From Rhodospirillaceae bacterium (GTDB lineage: Bacteria > Pseudomonadota > Alphaproteobacteria > GCA-2721365): 57,180 bases of DNA. The notes below the pieces were generated by a model. That model saw nothing but the letters and a program-made list of their open reading frames with translations. It did not search any database and was not told the DNA's origin. The position numbers were made by a program, and so were the translations under genes. The stretch is from contig PBKC01000079.1 in assembly GCA_002721365.1 (NCBI GenBank), forward strand, positions 1 through 57,180, read 5' to 3'. Positions 1 through 9,090 of this stretch are shown piece after piece (within the stretch, counting starts at the first letter, position 1; every line of letters starts with the position of its first letter).

Positions 1-1185
1 ATCGAAAGCCTGCGGGCGGAACATATCGTGATCCCGGTGGTCGCCTGCGGCATGGCCAACGACACCGGCGCGGCGGTGCGGGCGATCAAGGCCGGGGCCA
101 AAGAATACGTTCCCCTGCCGCCCGATGCCGACCTCATCGCTGCGGTGCTGGAGGCGGTGGCCGCCGAAAGCCACGAGATCATCTGCCACGACCCCAAGAT
201 GCGCGACCTGCTCAGGCTCGCGGACCAGGTCGCGCCGTCCGAGGCCAGCATCATGATCTCGGGCGAGTCCGGAACGGGTAAGGAACTCGTCGCCCGCTAC
301 ATCCATCGCAAGAGCCGGCGCGCCGACAAGCCCTTCGTGTCGCTGAACTGCGCGGCGATTCCGGACAACCTGCTCGAGTCCGAGCTGTTCGGCCATGAGA
401 AGGGCGCCTTCACCGGTGCCGTCGCCCGCCGGATCGGCAAATTCGAGGCCGCCGACGGCGGCACCCTGCTGCTGGACGAGATCAGCGAGATGGATATCCG
501 CCTGCAGGCGAAGCTGCTGCGGGCGATCCAGGAGCGCGAGATCGACCGGGTCGGCGGCGCCAAGCCGGTCAAGGTCGACATCCGGCTGGTGGCGACGACC
601 AACCGCGACCTCGCCGCCGAGGTCAAGGCCGGCACCTTCCGCGAAGACCTCTATTTCAGGCTCAACGTCGTCAATCTGCGGCTACCGCCGCTGAGGGAAC
701 GGCCGGGCGACATCGTGCCGCTGGCGGAACATTTCGCCCGCCATTACAGCGAGGTGAACGGAGTCGCTTCGCGTCCCCTGTCCGACACGGTGAAAAGCCA
801 GATCCGCGGCCATAGCTGGAAGGGCAATGTCCGCGAGCTCGAGAACACCATGCACCGGGCGATCCTACTGGCCAGCGGCGAAGAGATCGGCCCCGAGGCG
901 ATCATGCTGGTCGACGAGTCCGGCACCCCGCTGCCCCAACAGAGCAGCGGCCAGACCGCCGGCGATCAGGGGGAAGCCGGCACCAGCGGGCTGGTCGGCC
1001 GTACCGTCGCCGACGTCGAGCGCGACCTGATCATCAACACGCTGGAGCATTGCCTCGGCAACCGCACCCATGCCGCCAACATCCTCGGCATTTCGATCCG
1101 AACCCTTCGCAACAAGCTCAAGCAGTACAGCGAGGAAGGGGTAGCGGTGCCCGAATCCCGCGAGGCCAACCGGGCCATGGGCTGA
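1..1185 (+). CDS. flbD: Sigma-54-dependent transcriptional activator FlbD, 5'-truncated by window edge
   Basis: Bacterial enhancer-binding protein that drives sigma-54-dependent flagellar genes. The frame is open from base 1, so the start and the first part of the receiver domain lie outside the window. The visible part begins in the C-terminal half of the receiver (IPVVACGMAN). It continues into an AAA+ domain with Walker A GESGTGKE, the sigma-54-contacting loop GAFTGA and Walker B GTLLLDEI, and ends with a Fis-type helix-turn-helix (AANILGISIRTLRNKLKQY). The neighbour flhA and the flagellar run that follows support FlbD over an NtrC-type nitrogen regulator. Whether this receiver keeps its phosphorylatable Asp cannot be judged here. 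Confidence 0.88.
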   Translation: MESLRAEHIVIPVVACGMANDTGAAVRAIKAGAKEYVPLPPDADLIAAVLEAVAAESHEIICHDPKMRDLLRLADQVAPSEASIMISGESGTGKELVARYIHRKSRRADKPFVSLNCAAIPDNLLESELFGHEKGAFTGAVARRIGKFEAADGGTLLLDEISEMDIRLQAKLLRAIQEREIDRVGGAKPVKVDIRLVATTNRDLAAEVKAGTFREDLYFRLNVVNLRLPPLRERPGDIVPLAEHFARHYSEVNGVASRPLSDTVKSQIRGHSWKGNVRELENTMHRAILLASGEEIGPEAIMLVDESGTPLPQQSSGQTAGDQGEAGTSGLVGRTVADVERDLIINTLEHCLGNRTHAANILGISIRTLRNKLKQYSEEGVAVPESREANRAMG

Positions 1186-1260
1186 ACGGCGGATGAAAAA
1201 CGCCTCCCCCCTCGTCCGGCGGCTCGCCCAGCCGCCCCGATCTGACCGCGTGAGCGGGCC

Positions 1261-3402
1261 ATGAGCGATACGGGTCCCGGAACCACTACCAACGAACGCG
1301 GCGCGGCCGTAGCCGCCGGCGGTCGCGACGCCCTGCAGCGCGCCTTCAACACGCTGCGCCAGGGCGACGTGACACTGGCGCTGGCGGTCATCGGCATTCT
1401 GGTCATCCTGATCCTGCCCATGCCCCGCTGGCTGCTCGACTTCATGCTGGCGGTGTCGATCACCCTGTCGGTGCTGGTGATGATGGTGGCGCTGTTCATC
1501 CAGCGCCCGCTGGAGTTCAGCGCCTTTCCGACGGTGCTGCTGATCGCGACGATATTGCGATTATCGCTCAATCTCGCCTCGACACGCCTGATCCTCGCCA
1601 ACGGCCATGAAGGTACCGACGCCGCCGGTCAGGTGATCCAGGCCTTCGGCGATTTCGTTATGGGCGGCAATTTCGTCATCGGCATCGTCGTCTTCGCGAT
1701 CCTGGTGATCGTCAACTTCGTCGTCATCACCAAGGGTTCGACCCGCATCGCCGAGGTCTCGGCGCGGTTCAGCCTGGACGCCATGCCCGGCAAGCAGATG
1801 GCGATCGATGCCGACCTGTCGTCGGGCCTGATCGACGAAGCCCAGGCTCGGCAGCGGCGGACGACGCTGGAGGACGAGAACACATTCTTCGGCGCCATGG
1901 ATGGTGCCGCCAAGTTCGTCCGCGGCGACGCCATCGCGGGCCTGCTGATCACCTTCATCAACATCGTCGGCGGCATCATCATCGGCGTCGCCCAGCACGA
2001 CCTGTCGTTCGGACAGGCGGCCGACAACTACACCCTGCTCACCGTCGGCGACGGACTGGTCAGCCAGATCCCGGCGCTGATCGTCTCGACCGCGGCGGGT
2101 CTGCTGGTTTCGAAGGCCGGTGTCGTCGGCTCGGCCGACAAGGCGGTGTTCGGACAGCTCGGCGGCTATCCGCGGGCGCTCGGCATGGCGAGCGGCCTGC
2201 TGGTGGTGATGGCCTTCCTGCCGGGCATCCCGATGATCCCGTTCTTCCTGCTGGCGGGCGGCACCGGCTACATGGCGTGGCGGACGACCCGCAAGCGCGA
2301 AGACGAGGCCGCCGAGGAGGAAGAGGAATCCCGCCGCCAGGCGGAAGCCGCGCTCGCCCAGCCCGCCGAGGAGCCGATCGGCTCGGCGCTCCATATCGAC
2401 GTTGTCCGGCTCGAGCTCGGCTACGGCCTGCTGCCGCTCATCAACACCCAGAAGGGCCACCGCCTGACCGAGCAGATCAAGGCGCTTCGCCGCCAGCTCG
2501 CGAGCGACCTCGGGTTCGTCATGCCGCCCGTCCGCATCCAGGACAACATGCAGCTCGGCGCCAACAGCTATGTGATCCGCGTGAAGGACATCGAGGCCGG
2601 CAGTGGCGATCTGAGCCCGAACAGCCTGCTGGTGATGGATCCGAACGGCGACAAGATCGGCCTGCCGGGCGAGGATACGGTGGAGCCGACGTTCGGCCTG
2701 CCGGCCAAATGGGTTCCCGAATCACACCGCGAGGAAGCGCTGTTCCGCGGCTATACCGTCGTCGATCCGCCGACCGTGATCACCACGCATCTGACCGAGG
2801 TGATCAAGGACAACATGCCGGAGCTGCTGTCGTACGCCGAAACGCAGAAGCTTCTGGATGAGATGGACCGCGAGCATCAGAAGCTGGTGGCCGATCTCAT
2901 CCCCGGCCAGATCTCGCTGGGCGGGGTCCAGCGCGTGCTCCAGGCGCTGCTCTCGGAGCGCATCTCGATTCGCGACCTGCCGACCATTCTCGAAGGCGTC
3001 GCCGAGGCCCTGGGCTACACGCACAACGTCACCCTGATCACCGAGCATGTGCGGGCGCGGCTGGCGCGCCAGATCTGCCACGCCAACACCTCGGACAACG
3101 GATACATCCCGCTGGTCACCATGTCGCCGGAATGGGAACAGGCTTTCGCCGAGTCCCTGACCGGCAGCGGCGAGGAACGCCAGCTCGCCATGGCGCCCAG
3201 CAAGCTGCAGGAATTCATCCTGAAGGTCCGTCAGACCTTCGATCAGCTCGCGCGGCAGGGCGAGACGCCCGTGCTGCTGACCAGCCCCGGCATCCGTCCC
3301 TATGTCCGATCGGTAATCGAACGGTTCCGGCCGGCGACGGTGGTGATGTCGCAGAACGAGGTCCACCCGAAGGCGCGTATCCACACGCTGGGTCAGATCT
3401 GA
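1261..3402 (+). CDS. flhA: Flagellar biosynthesis protein FlhA
   Basis: Core inner-membrane component of the flagellar type III export apparatus; it forms the nonameric export gate and its cytosolic domain docks chaperone-substrate complexes. The 713-residue product has full FlhA length. The N-terminal half holds a series of hydrophobic segments (first at about residues 40-90, last about 310-340), including the conserved FHIPEP-type region reading RFSLDAMPGKQMAIDADL. A charged linker rich in Glu/Arg (about 345-365) leads to the cytosolic domain. The gene starts 75 bases after flbD and is followed by flhF after 10 bases, so flhA-flhF-flhG probably form one transcription unit. Confidence 0.97.
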   Translation: MSDTGPGTTTNERGAAVAAGGRDALQRAFNTLRQGDVTLALAVIGILVILILPMPRWLLDFMLAVSITLSVLVMMVALFIQRPLEFSAFPTVLLIATILRLSLNLASTRLILANGHEGTDAAGQVIQAFGDFVMGGNFVIGIVVFAILVIVNFVVITKGSTRIAEVSARFSLDAMPGKQMAIDADLSSGLIDEAQARQRRTTLEDENTFFGAMDGAAKFVRGDAIAGLLITFINIVGGIIIGVAQHDLSFGQAADNYTLLTVGDGLVSQIPALIVSTAAGLLVSKAGVVGSADKAVFGQLGGYPRALGMASGLLVVMAFLPGIPMIPFFLLAGGTGYMAWRTTRKREDEAAEEEEESRRQAEAALAQPAEEPIGSALHIDVVRLELGYGLLPLINTQKGHRLTEQIKALRRQLASDLGFVMPPVRIQDNMQLGANSYVIRVKDIEAGSGDLSPNSLLVMDPNGDKIGLPGEDTVEPTFGLPAKWVPESHREEALFRGYTVVDPPTVITTHLTEVIKDNMPELLSYAETQKLLDEMDREHQKLVADLIPGQISLGGVQRVLQALLSERISIRDLPTILEGVAEALGYTHNVTLITEHVRARLARQICHANTSDNGYIPLVTMSPEWEQAFAESLTGSGEERQLAMAPSKLQEFILKVRQTFDQLARQGETPVLLTSPGIRPYVRSVIERFRPATVVMSQNEVHPKARIHTLGQI

Positions 3403-3412
3403 GCCGCCCGCC

Positions 3413-4360
3413 ATGCGTCTCAAGAGCTTCAGCGCACCCAGCATGGCGGAAGCCATGCGCCAGATTCGTGAGGAACTGGGTGACGACGCGGTCATCGTCT
3501 CCACCCATCGCGACAATGGCGACGGCTCGGTCCGCATCACTGCCGCGCTGGAGACACGGGAGGCGGAGGACGAGCTTTCCGTCCTCTTCGCGGAGGACAG
3601 CCGCCGGGATATCGAGGATACGGTCGGACGGACGCTGAGCTATCACGGGACGCCCGACAACGTGATCCAGGCGCTGCTAGAAGCCGCCTACGGCGTCGCG
3701 GTCGACGAGCCGACGATGGCGCTGGCCTCGGCCTTGAAAAGCTATTTCCGTTTCACCGCGCTGCCCGCCCATGCGACCAAGCGGCCGATCATGCTGGTCG
3801 GACCGCCCGGTGTCGGGAAAACGGTCGCGGCGGCGAAGCTCGCGACCCGGGCCGCGTTGGCCAAACGACGCGCCGTGGTGGTCAGTACGGACACGGTCCG
3901 GGCGGGTGGCATCGAGCAGCTTTCCGCCTTCACCGACATCCTAGAAACCGACCTTCATACCGCCGGCGGCGGCTCGGAGTTGAGGGACATCCTGGGGACG
4001 GTCGACGACAGCACGCTGGTCATCATCGATTCCTCGGGCACCAACCCGTTCAGCACGGCGGAAATGAGCTCTCTGGCGGCCCTGATCGACGGCAGCGATG
4101 TCGAGCCCGTGCTGGTCACCGCCTGTGGCGGCGACCCGTCGGAGTCGGTCGAGATCGCCGAGGCGTTCCGCAGCATCGGCGCCAAGCGCATGCTGATCAC
4201 CCGCCTCGACATGGCCCGGCGCCTGGGCAGCGTCCTCGCCGCCGCCGCGGCCGGGCCGTTATCGTTCTCGGAAGTGAGCATTTCGCCGCATGTCGCGCGC
4301 GGGCTCACGCCGCTCAACTCGACGTCCCTGGCCCGCATCCTGATGCGTGACCCCGGATAA
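3413..4360 (+). CDS. flhF: Flagellar SRP-type GTPase FlhF
   Basis: SRP-family GTPase that sets flagellar position and number together with FlhG. The N-terminal B domain starts MRLKSFSAPSMAEAMRQIRE, typical of FlhF. The NG domain has P-loop VGPPGVGKT (about residues 127-135), the G2-like DTVRAGGIEQL stretch, a G3 written DSSG instead of the usual DTAG, and a G4-like TRLD. At 315 residues it is shorter than the classical 360-450-residue proteins, mainly through a short linker between B and NG domains. The altered G3 may reduce GTPase activity; that is inference. It sits between flhA and flhG as in other flagellar clusters. Confidence 0.9.
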   Translation: MRLKSFSAPSMAEAMRQIREELGDDAVIVSTHRDNGDGSVRITAALETREAEDELSVLFAEDSRRDIEDTVGRTLSYHGTPDNVIQALLEAAYGVAVDEPTMALASALKSYFRFTALPAHATKRPIMLVGPPGVGKTVAAAKLATRAALAKRRAVVVSTDTVRAGGIEQLSAFTDILETDLHTAGGGSELRDILGTVDDSTLVIIDSSGTNPFSTAEMSSLAALIDGSDVEPVLVTACGGDPSESVEIAEAFRSIGAKRMLITRLDMARRLGSVLAAAAAGPLSFSEVSISPHVARGLTPLNSTSLARILMRDPG

Positions 4361-4390
4361 TTTCGGCGCAACTCCACCACTCAGGCAGCC

Positions 4391-5182
4391 ATGACTGTTC
4401 AAACCAACCTTGCCCAGCTCAGCGCCGCCCAAACCGTCGCCCGGAAGATCGTCGCCGTTGCCTCGGGCAAAGGAGGGGTCGGCAAGACACTGCTCTCGGT
4501 CACTTTGTCGCAGGCCTTCGCCCGGTCGGGACTGCGGACATTGCTGTTCGACGGCGATCTCGGTCTCGCCAATGTCGACGTGCAATTGGGCATCGTGCCG
4601 GACCACGACATCGGCATGGTGCTCGCCGGCCGTGTGTCGCTGGCGGAAGCGGTTACGGCCTACCCGAGCGGCGGTTTCGACATCCTCGCCGGTCGATCCG
4701 GGTCGGGAAAGCTTTCCGCCGTTCCTGCGCGCGGCATTTCCGAACTCCGCGGAGACCTCATCGCGCTGGCCGATTCCTATGACCGCGTCGTCATCGATAT
4801 CGGCGCAGGCGTGGAGAAGGGGCTACGTCGCCTCGCCGGCATCGCCGGCCGCTGTCTGATCGTTACCACCGATGAACCGACAGCCCTGACCGACGCCTAT
4901 GCGTTCATCAAGATGATGACCGCGCAACGCCACCCGTCCCGGATCCAGGTGATCGTGAACATGGCGCCCACCAAAGCCGAGGGCGAGCGCACGTATCAGG
5001 TCTTGCGCAAGGCCTGCGAGTCGTTCCTGCGCCTGTCGCCACCACTGGCCGGAATCGTCAGGCGCGACAAATACGTGCGGGATGCCATCCGGCGACAGAC
5101 CCCGCTGCTCACCAGGTATCCGTCTTGTCCGGCGGCAACGGACGTCGAGGCAATGGCGGAGAAGCTGATCCGCGAACGATGA
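4391..5182 (+). CDS. flhG: MinD/ParA-like ATPase FlhG (FleN)
   Basis: MinD-family ATPase that counteracts FlhF and limits flagellar number. A deviant Walker A KGGVGKT appears near residues 27-33 within VASGKGGVGKTLLSVTLS, followed by the DGDLGLANVDVQLGI region characteristic of FlhG/MinD. A conserved Asp (VVIDIGAG) marks the Walker B-like strand. The 263-residue length is normal. The C-terminal amphipathic membrane-targeting helix is not obvious. Its stop codon overlaps the ATG of the next gene (ATGA), implying translational coupling to the FliK-like protein downstream. Confidence 0.92.
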   Translation: MTVQTNLAQLSAAQTVARKIVAVASGKGGVGKTLLSVTLSQAFARSGLRTLLFDGDLGLANVDVQLGIVPDHDIGMVLAGRVSLAEAVTAYPSGGFDILAGRSGSGKLSAVPARGISELRGDLIALADSYDRVVIDIGAGVEKGLRRLAGIAGRCLIVTTDEPTALTDAYAFIKMMTAQRHPSRIQVIVNMAPTKAEGERTYQVLRKACESFLRLSPPLAGIVRRDKYVRDAIRRQTPLLTRYPSCPAATDVEAMAEKLIRER

Positions 5183-7194
5183 GCGACGTCGGCGGACCTG
5201 GCGCACCCGGCGGTCCTCGGCCGCCACCGTCGACCCAGCCGCAACCGTCGGGCGGCCAATCCCAGCCGCAGGGCGGCAACGCCGGCAAGCCGGCCCAAGC
5301 TCCGTCGGCGCCACCCGGCCAGCCGCAACCGTCATCCCCGCCATCGACGCAGTCGCAGCCCCAACCACCGGCCCAGCCCGCGACCACACAGGGGCAAAGC
5401 AGCGCCGCCGGACAATCGGCGCCACAGCCCCAACCGGCTCCGCCCGCAAGCGGAAGCGCCAACGCCGGCGGCACGGCAGCGCCCGCCACCGCGGATACGG
5501 GCAAGTCTCCCGCCCCGTCGCAAACGGCCACGGCCGCCCCTCGGCCTGCCGATTCGATCGCCCCCGGCATCCTTCGCGCCGCGGCGGAAGCAGCACAAAC
5601 GCGCCCGGCGGCACCGGCGACGCTTCCGGATGCGATAGCCCGGCTTCCCTCCGGGCAATCCTTCGAAGCCGTCGTCGTCGGCAAGACAGAAGCCGGCGCG
5701 ACCGTGATCGACACCGCAGGTGGCCGCGTCGCCGCGTTCACGGCGTCGAACCTCCCCCCTGGCGCCCGAATTACCGTGGTCATCGCCGCGGCCCCGCCGG
5801 TTCCGGGCAGCGCCGCGACGGCCAGCATTGTGGCGGTGGGCGGGCAGCCGCTGCCGGCAGCCCGGTTCGCCGTTCTCGCCGGTCTGGGAGGAAGCGGACA
5901 GGCGCCGCTCATCCAACAGGCATCGCCACAGGCCCAGCCGGCGCCGCTGCCGGCCGGTTCCGTCATTGTCGCCAGCCTGCTCGGTCGCCCGACGGTCGCC
6001 GCACTCAACGCCCTTCCCGGCCCGCTCGCGGCAGGGACCCCCACGGCCTTGCGCGTGCTTTCCATCGCGCCGCCAGCGCTTTCCGCCATTCCCGGAACCC
6101 CCGTCCAGGCGAATGCCGCAGCCCTCGCGGGCACCCAGAGCATCGCAGCCGGGGCCGGAGCCGGAGCCGGAGGAGTCAGCGGCGGCGCCACCGCGCCGAC
6201 CCCGGGCGCAAGCACGCCTGCGCCCGGCGTCATCCCTCAAACGGCAGCGGCTCCGGCAAGCACGGCGCCGGCAGGAACAGGAGCACCGACTCCGGTCCTC
6301 GGTTCGGCGCCACCGACCGGCCCGGGAGCTGCGCCTGTATTGGCCGCCCTCGTCGTCGGACAGGACGGCAACGGCCAGACGCTGGTACGGGCCAACGGCA
6401 TGGTCCTCACGCTCGCCGATCGAACACCGCTTCCTCTCGGAACCACCCTGCGGCTCGAAGTCCTGCCAAGGCCCGAACAGGCTCCGCCACCTCTCGCCGG
6501 CGCAACGGCGGTCCGGACCGATCCGGTCCTCGCCCTCTCCCATTCCTGGCCTGCCCTCAACGAAATCGTCGAGGTCCTGCGGCAAGCATCACCGGCGGTC
6601 GCCAACCAATTCCTGGGGACGGCGATACCGGCAGCGAACGGCCAGCTTCTGGCCAACGTGATGACCTTCCTGTTCGGGGTACAGATAGCAAACCCACGGA
6701 ACTGGCTGGGTCCACAAGTGGTGCAGGCGTTGGAACGGGCCGGCCGCGGCGATCTGGTCCGTCGCCTCGGCGACGATTTCGGCCGGGTATCACGCCTCGC
6801 CCAGGAACCCGGTGGCGGCGATTGGCGAACGTTCCTGATACCGTTCCTCGATGGTGAACACCTGCAGCAGATACGGATGTATCTTCGCGATCATCGCGGG
6901 GAAGCCGAGGAAGGACGAGAGGAGCCCGGCCAGCGCATGATTGTCGATTTGGATCTTACGCGCCTCGGCGCCATGCAGCTCGACGGACTGTTCCGCGAAC
7001 GAGGCTTCGACCTGCTGATCCGCACTCACACGCCTCTGTCCGAAGAAGCGCGCCGCGACATCGGTACGATCTTCGACAACACCATGCGCGATACCGGGCT
7101 GAAGGGAACGCTCGGCTTCCACGTCATGCGAACCTTCCCTGTCCGTCCGCTAGAGGACGTCGCAGGCAAGGGCGGGCAAGGTGTGGTGGCCTAG
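5179..7194 (+). CDS. Proline/alanine-rich protein with FliK-like C-terminal domain (putative hook-length control)
   Basis: About 671 residues. The first roughly 130 residues are low-complexity, rich in Pro, Gln, Ala and Gly, consistent with a disordered secreted ruler segment. A conserved-looking middle follows (about 150-310), then a second Ala/Pro/Gly-rich stretch (about 330-385) and a folded C-terminal part (about 440-671). The end, with IVDLDLTRLGAMQLDGLF followed by an alternating helix/strand pattern, resembles the FliK/Flg_hook C-terminal domain that switches export specificity. I chose the ATG overlapping the flhG stop; an in-frame upstream ATG lies wholly within flhG. Position in the flhA-flhF-flhG run supports a flagellar role, but the FliK call rests on pattern and context only. 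Confidence 0.55.
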   Translation: MSDVGGPGAPGGPRPPPSTQPQPSGGQSQPQGGNAGKPAQAPSAPPGQPQPSSPPSTQSQPQPPAQPATTQGQSSAAGQSAPQPQPAPPASGSANAGGTAAPATADTGKSPAPSQTATAAPRPADSIAPGILRAAAEAAQTRPAAPATLPDAIARLPSGQSFEAVVVGKTEAGATVIDTAGGRVAAFTASNLPPGARITVVIAAAPPVPGSAATASIVAVGGQPLPAARFAVLAGLGGSGQAPLIQQASPQAQPAPLPAGSVIVASLLGRPTVAALNALPGPLAAGTPTALRVLSIAPPALSAIPGTPVQANAAALAGTQSIAAGAGAGAGGVSGGATAPTPGASTPAPGVIPQTAAAPASTAPAGTGAPTPVLGSAPPTGPGAAPVLAALVVGQDGNGQTLVRANGMVLTLADRTPLPLGTTLRLEVLPRPEQAPPPLAGATAVRTDPVLALSHSWPALNEIVEVLRQASPAVANQFLGTAIPAANGQLLANVMTFLFGVQIANPRNWLGPQVVQALERAGRGDLVRRLGDDFGRVSRLAQEPGGGDWRTFLIPFLDGEHLQQIRMYLRDHRGEAEEGREEPGQRMIVDLDLTRLGAMQLDGLFRERGFDLLIRTHTPLSEEARRDIGTIFDNTMRDTGLKGTLGFHVMRTFPVRPLEDVAGKGGQGVVA

Positions 7195-7200
7195 CGTCCA

Positions 7201-7605
7201 ATGGCTGACGAATACGACCTCACCCGCGATAGACGCCGGCAGCTGACCGTCGCGCCGAATCCGCGTTCCGGCCTCGATTATGTCGTTACCCTGGGAGGAA
7301 CGCTGTCCCTTGAAGGCATGCCCGGTCAGGTGACGGCACGGGTCCGTTACATCCCCGACCGGGATACCCTCGCCGCGCCGGTCTTTACCCGGTATCTGGC
7401 GGCCCTCGCCAATGCCCCGTGGCCCGACCTGGAAACGCTGGGAGCCGCGATGCTCGGCGACCTCAACAGCGAGCTGGTGCCACGCTGGATGCAGGTCGTG
7501 CTGCTGACCACCCGAAGCGATGACGGCGAGTACAGCGTCCTCTTGGAGGACCGCCAGCCGAAATGGGACAATCCGCGCCTTCTCGGCCGCCTCAAACCCT
7601 ACTGA
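7201..7605 (+). CDS. QueF-like T-fold protein lacking catalytic residues, in the flagellar operon
   Basis: 134 residues, starting 6 bases after the FliK-like gene. The pattern NPRSGLDYVVT ... SLEGMPGQVTARVRYIPD ... FTRYLAAL ... LVPRWMQV follows that of unimodular QueF (7-cyano-7-deazaguanine reductase; NPxPxxDY, SLCPVTGQPDF, YVPD, SKSLKLYL, DPRW). The nucleophilic Cys position is Glu38, the general-acid Asp of the QPD motif is Thr45, the Glu of the ESKSLK motif is replaced by Ala, and the FHED segment is absent. A preQ0 reductase is therefore unlikely. It may be a binding or structural T-fold protein serving flagellar assembly; that function is inference from position. Confidence 0.6.
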   Translation: MADEYDLTRDRRRQLTVAPNPRSGLDYVVTLGGTLSLEGMPGQVTARVRYIPDRDTLAAPVFTRYLAALANAPWPDLETLGAAMLGDLNSELVPRWMQVVLLTTRSDDGEYSVLLEDRQPKWDNPRLLGRLKPY

Positions 7606-7817
7606 AAGAGTCAATTCGCCGGTGACGGAGCCGGTTTCTCAAGGGTCGGTCATAGACCGACTCTGAACAAGAGCATACGCGTATTCGCAAGAATTCATAT
7701 TTGTCAGAGGAACGAAGACGCCATATTTCTATCCGTTATGCTCACGGCTTGACGGCGGCGGCGTGAGTTGCAGATCGCAGGTGCGCCGACCGGACATCGA
7801 GTGAGCAAACGGTATCA

Positions 7818-9050
7818 GTGTTGGACCTGCCCGAATCAGCCTCAATATTGCAGTCGGCATCCTCGATGAGTGTCCTCGTCGTCGACGACGAGCCGCTGCT
7901 TCTGAAGCTCGCCAGCAAGGTATTGGACCGCCTGGGCGTCAAATCGGTCACCACGGCGCAGAACGGCAGTGAAGCCCTGGCCCTGATCGAGGCCGACGAC
8001 ACCAGTTTCGATGTCATCCTTCTCGATCTCAACATGCCGGGAATGGATGGAATCGAACTGCTCCGCCATCTCGGGGAGCGACGGTTCGAAGGCGCCGTCA
8101 TTCTTCTCAGCGGCGAGGACCAGCGCGTCCTGCAGACCGCCCGACAGCTCGGCGCCGTTCATCGGCTGCGGGTGCTCGGTGCGATCAGCAAGCCGATTTC
8201 CGCCGCGTCGCTGCGCCTCCTGTTGCAGCAGGCGCGAAAGCGGGACTTCGCTGCGACCGCCGGACCCCAGAACCGCCTTTCGGAAGCCGAGATCCGGCAT
8301 GGGTTGAGCAACGACGCGATCGTTCCCTACTTCCAGCCGAAGGTCGACCTGAAGAGCGGCGCTATCGTCGGGGTGGAGACTTTGGCCCGATGGAAGTGTG
8401 AAAGCCGCGGCATTCTCGGTCCCGGCACCTTCATACCGGTTGCGGAGGAGTGCGGCCTGATCGACTCCCTGACCCGCATCATCTTCGCAGGTGCGATGAC
8501 GCAGGCTGCGGAATGGGGAGCCGCCGGTCTCGACCTCAGGATCGCGGTCAACTTCTCGGTCGAATCGCTGAACGACCTGTCATTGGTCGATTTCATCGTT
8601 TCCTGTGCCGACGAGAACGGCATCGGCCTCGACAACATCACCGTGGAGGTGACCGAAAGCCGCCTGATGGAAGATCTGGCGGCGGCGCTCGAGGTCCTCA
8701 GCCGACTGAGAATGAAGGGCGTCGAGCTGTCGATCGACGACTTCGGTACCGGCTATTCCTCCATGGAGCAGCTGAAACGTCTGCCCCTCTCGGAACTGAA
8801 GATCGACCGGGAATTCGTCAGCGGCGCATCGGGCGACTCATGGGCCCATGCGATCCTGGAATCGAGCATCAATCTCGCTCACAAGCTCAACATGGTCACC
8901 GTCGCCGAGGGCGCGGAGACCAACGACGACTGGCGCTTGCTCGCAGCATTGGGAGTCGATCAGGTACAGGGGTTCCTGATCGCCCGGCCCATGCCCGGCC
9001 CGGACATTCTCGGTTGGCGCTGGTCGCCTCCGCCTGCCACCACCGAGTAG
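7818..9050 (+). CDS. Response regulator with EAL c-di-GMP phosphodiesterase domain
   Basis: A receiver domain (about residues 18-140) with VDDEP, phosphoacceptor in ILLDLNMPGMDG and SKP lysine motif, followed by an EAL domain (about 160-405). The EAL signature is present as ETLARW, with the metal and catalytic motifs NFS, EVTES, DDFGTGYSS, KIDREF, EGAE and QGFLIARP all retained, so active hydrolysis of c-di-GMP to pGpG is expected. Start is either the GTG used here or the in-frame ATG at 7866, immediately before the receiver. It converges on the hybrid kinase downstream, its plausible phosphodonor through that kinase's HPt domain. Confidence 0.9.
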   Translation: MLDLPESASILQSASSMSVLVVDDEPLLLKLASKVLDRLGVKSVTTAQNGSEALALIEADDTSFDVILLDLNMPGMDGIELLRHLGERRFEGAVILLSGEDQRVLQTARQLGAVHRLRVLGAISKPISAASLRLLLQQARKRDFAATAGPQNRLSEAEIRHGLSNDAIVPYFQPKVDLKSGAIVGVETLARWKCESRGILGPGTFIPVAEECGLIDSLTRIIFAGAMTQAAEWGAAGLDLRIAVNFSVESLNDLSLVDFIVSCADENGIGLDNITVEVTESRLMEDLAAALEVLSRLRMKGVELSIDDFGTGYSSMEQLKRLPLSELKIDREFVSGASGDSWAHAILESSINLAHKLNMVTVAEGAETNDDWRLLAALGVDQVQGFLIARPMPGPDILGWRWSPPPATTE

Positions 9051-9090
9051 GCACTGCCCCCGGACGAAGCCGCTCAGATCGCGGGAGCGG

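Noticed and set aside
1186..1260. Possible sigma-54 promoter before flhA
   Set aside because: No GG-N10-GC element with convincing flanks could be found in the gap.
7643..7663. 8-bp hairpin after the flagellar operon
   Set aside because: The stem includes a G-T pair and no T-tract follows, so it is too weak to call a terminator, though placement is suggestive.
7674..7683. Palindrome ATACGCGTAT before the REC-EAL gene
   Set aside because: Short palindromes are expected by chance and no regulator family with this site could be assigned.
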